From CAYZEZ01 sp964477295 (GTDB taxonomy: Bacteria; Bacteroidota; Bacteroidia; Bacteroidales; SM23-62), in contig CAYZEZ010000106.1 of assembly GCA_964477295.1 (NCBI GenBank), positions 1 through 14,947 on the forward strand: a stretch of 14,947 nucleotides of DNA, given 5' to 3'. The notes beneath the pieces are model-generated. The model ran no database searches, was not told the origin of the DNA, and worked only from the letters and a program-made list of their open reading frames with translations. Below are positions 13,169 through 14,947 of the stretch, one piece after another. Both the position numbers and the translations under genes were made by a program. Position 1 is the first letter of the stretch. Every line of letters starts with the position of its first letter.

Positions 13169-14947
13169 TCATCTCTGCCTGATGGTGAACGATACTTTGT
13201 TCCCAAATGGATTGGTATTTACCTTATAACCACCTGATTCTTTTTGCAATTCAACTTTTCTGATTATTTCTTCATCCGGCAGGCAGAGCTTCGCCTGAAT
13301 CTTATTGTTATCTTCACCAAATACGATAAACTCAATTTTCGACCAATCCATGAACTTAGTTGATTGTGCGAGTCCGATGTGAGGGATGACGGCCCCATCC
13401 CGGATCAGCATAATGATTGGAATATCACCGGATTCAATATGGTGCCATCCTCCTGAATATTTTATACCTGTCTGGTAATCAATCCAATTACCGGGAGGCA
13501 AATACATTTCTCTCGAGAGGTTATCATCAAATAATGGACCTACCAGGATATCCGATCCGAACATGTACTGGTTATCTATCAACCACGACCCCGGTTCTTT
13601 GGGGAATTCAACAAAAAGTGCACGGACCATAGGCAATCCCTTATCTGAACACTCATGTGCCTGGGTGTATATGTAAGGCATCAAAGTATAACGAAGGTTG
13701 GCTGCCTTTCTGAATGCATTCATAAAATCTTCACCATATTCCCATGGTTCGGTCGGAGGTGCACCATGGCTTCGAACATGAGATGTAAGCATCCCGAAGG
13801 GGGTCCATTTACGATATACATTTTCCGGAGTTTTAAGAACAAACCCACCGATATCATGGCTCCAGTACGAAAATCCACATAGTCCGAGAGACAACCCTGC
13901 ACGCAGGGTAGCCGACATTGCAGAATAGGTGTTGGCAGGATCCCCTCCCCAGTGCACAGGATATCGCTGGCTCCCGGCCCATGCGCTCCTGGCCCAGATG
14001 ATGCGTTCATTTTTAACCTGGAAGGTAATGTCGGAGATTGCTTTATTATACCTCAGGGGATAAAGGTTGTGCTCGTAGAAACCCGTTTTTCCCGATGCAT
14101 AAATACCTGAAGCCGGTGCCGCCTCACCAAAATCAACCTTTATTACACCTACTCCGAGGTCAAGTAATCCCTTGATTTTTTGCTGGTACCATTCCACTCC
14201 TTCCGGATTTGAAAAATCAATCACAGCATCTTCTGTGACAGGATTCCCCTTGCTGTTCTTAACAAATATCCCCTTTTCAATGATTTCAGGGAATAATGAA
14301 TTCTTCGGCACAAAATAAGGCAATTGCCATAAACAGGTCTCAATTCCCAGCCTTTTGAAATCTTTGATCATTTTTTCGGGGTCATCAAACCTTGATTCTG
14401 AAAATTTGAAATTGCATTGCCAGTCAGTTTCAAACCAGCCGGTATCGAAATGAAGTACGTCCGCCGGGATTTTATAGCGCCGTAACTTGTCTGCCACAGC
14501 ACGGCCATCTTCTTCCGAAAAATAGGTTATCCGGCTCATCCAGAATCCGAACGACCAGAGCGGCGGCACAGGGGCCTTACCTGTAAGATTAGTATACTCG
14601 TCAAGGATCTCCTTCGGATTGCCAAGAAAAATGAAGAGATCGAGGTCCTCATCACCTATCATCAGTGAATAAACGCCGTTGAAATATTTACCGAAATCAC
14701 AGGAAACGGGTGTGGAAGTATGCATGAATATGCCATATCCCCTGTTGCTCATGAAGAATGGTATTGGCTTGTACATGGTTTCATTCTGTGTTCCGTTGGC
14801 ATCATCGGTCCACAAAACTACTTTTTGGCCTCTTTTATTGAAGCTTGTAAATGATTCCCCGAGCCCAAAAATCTTTTCATCCGGGAAGAAATTGAAGGTG
14901 GCAGAGAAGCTTCTTGAATAATCAGAGGCCCTCCTGACATATGAAAA
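13169..14947 (-). CDS. GH31 alpha-xylosidase-like glycosidase, 5' end off window
   Basis: The frame is open without a stop to the right edge, giving 592 residues; the start lies outside. The TTG at 14813-14815 is not the true start, because the upstream codons encode GH31 sequence such as KIFGLGESFTSFNKRGQ (visible residues about 25-41), the conserved N-terminal-domain loop. The chain then follows E. coli YicI (alpha-xylosidase) closely: NGTQNETMYKPIPFFMSNRGYG, split by the family's usual spacing, then PPLWSFGFWMSR, HFDTGWF, KVDFGEAAP with nucleophile Asp272 (codon 14132-14134), ARSAWAGSQRYPVHWGGD with acid/base Asp336, and FSYWSHDIGGF. The 64-residue spacing between the two aspartates matches YicI (66). 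It should hydrolyse alpha-xylosides or related alpha-glycosides. Signal peptide status is unknown. It is convergent with the SusD fragment. Confidence 0.88.
   Translation of the reverse strand, partial: FSYVRRASDYSRSFSATFNFFPDEKIFGLGESFTSFNKRGQKVVLWTDDANGTQNETMYKPIPFFMSNRGYGIFMHTSTPVSCDFGKYFNGVYSLMIGDEDLDLFIFLGNPKEILDEYTNLTGKAPVPPLWSFGFWMSRITYFSEEDGRAVADKLRRYKIPADVLHFDTGWFETDWQCNFKFSESRFDDPEKMIKDFKRLGIETCLWQLPYFVPKNSLFPEIIEKGIFVKNSKGNPVTEDAVIDFSNPEGVEWYQQKIKGLLDLGVGVIKVDFGEAAPASGIYASGKTGFYEHNLYPLRYNKAISDITFQVKNERIIWARSAWAGSQRYPVHWGGDPANTYSAMSATLRAGLSLGLCGFSYWSHDIGGFVLKTPENVYRKWTPFGMLTSHVRSHGAPPTEPWEYGEDFMNAFRKAANLRYTLMPYIYTQAHECSDKGLPMVRALFVEFPKEPGSWLIDNQYMFGSDILVGPLFDDNLSREMYLPPGNWIDYQTGIKYSGGWHHIESGDIPIIMLIRDGAVIPHIGLAQSTKFMDWSKIEFIVFGEDNNKIQAKLCLPDEEIIRKVELQKESGGYKVNTNPFGNKVSFTIRQR

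Noticed and set aside
13169..14815. GH31 gene taken as complete from the TTG at 14815
   Set aside because: Codons upstream of that TTG remain open to the edge and encode the conserved GLGESF loop, so the gene is partial rather than starting there.

Overview
The window looks like chromosomal DNA from a Bacteroidota organism, probably a polysaccharide-degrading one. The evidence is a type IX secretion (T9SS) C-terminal sorting domain, a RagB/SusD outer-membrane glycan-binding protein fragment, secreted and lipoprotein carbohydrate-active enzymes, no Shine-Dalgarno-like sites before the starts I inspected, and two sequences matching the Bacteroidota -7 promoter consensus TAnnTTTG. The species cannot be told from this sequence.

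Layout, left to right. At the left edge is the 5' end of a secreted CocE/NonD (S15) type hydrolase on the minus strand. It diverges across 235 bp from a pyrroline-5-carboxylate-reductase-like gene (plus). A LysE/RhtB-type exporter follows on the minus strand. Next comes a long minus-strand run from about 11.1 kb down to 2.2 kb, transcribed right to left: a small helical protein of unknown function, a lipoprotein FAD-dependent oxidoreductase (ATGA overlap with the previous gene), a Bacteroidota-type phosphoenolpyruvate carboxylase, a secreted GH78-like alpha-L-rhamnosidase, an unannotated 44-47 residue ORF, a uridine phosphorylase, and a HEAT-repeat-like protein. Junctions here are overlaps or gaps of 1-49 bp, so an operon is likely, possibly with an internal promoter before the rhamnosidase.

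Right of 11.1 kb the DNA looks disturbed. The interval 11.1-11.5 kb carries what reads as a frameshifted gene remnant. Then come two genes that both lack their N-termini and meet head to head near 12.6 kb: a T9SS protein with three regulatory-like beta-sandwich repeats (minus), and the C-terminal third of a SusD (plus, with no SusC). The window ends with most of a GH31 alpha-xylosidase-like enzyme (minus, running off the right edge).

Taken together, GH78, GH31, SusD, the T9SS protein and the FAD lipoprotein suggest a polysaccharide utilization region aimed at a rhamnose- and xylose-containing glycan. PEP carboxylase and uridine phosphorylase are housekeeping enzymes embedded in the same transcription unit. 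I found no RNA genes, CRISPR array, insertion sequence or convincing terminator. I did not find a clearly new multi-gene system; the points most worth checking are the 12.6 kb junction, the frameshifted remnant and the small ORF before uridine phosphorylase.
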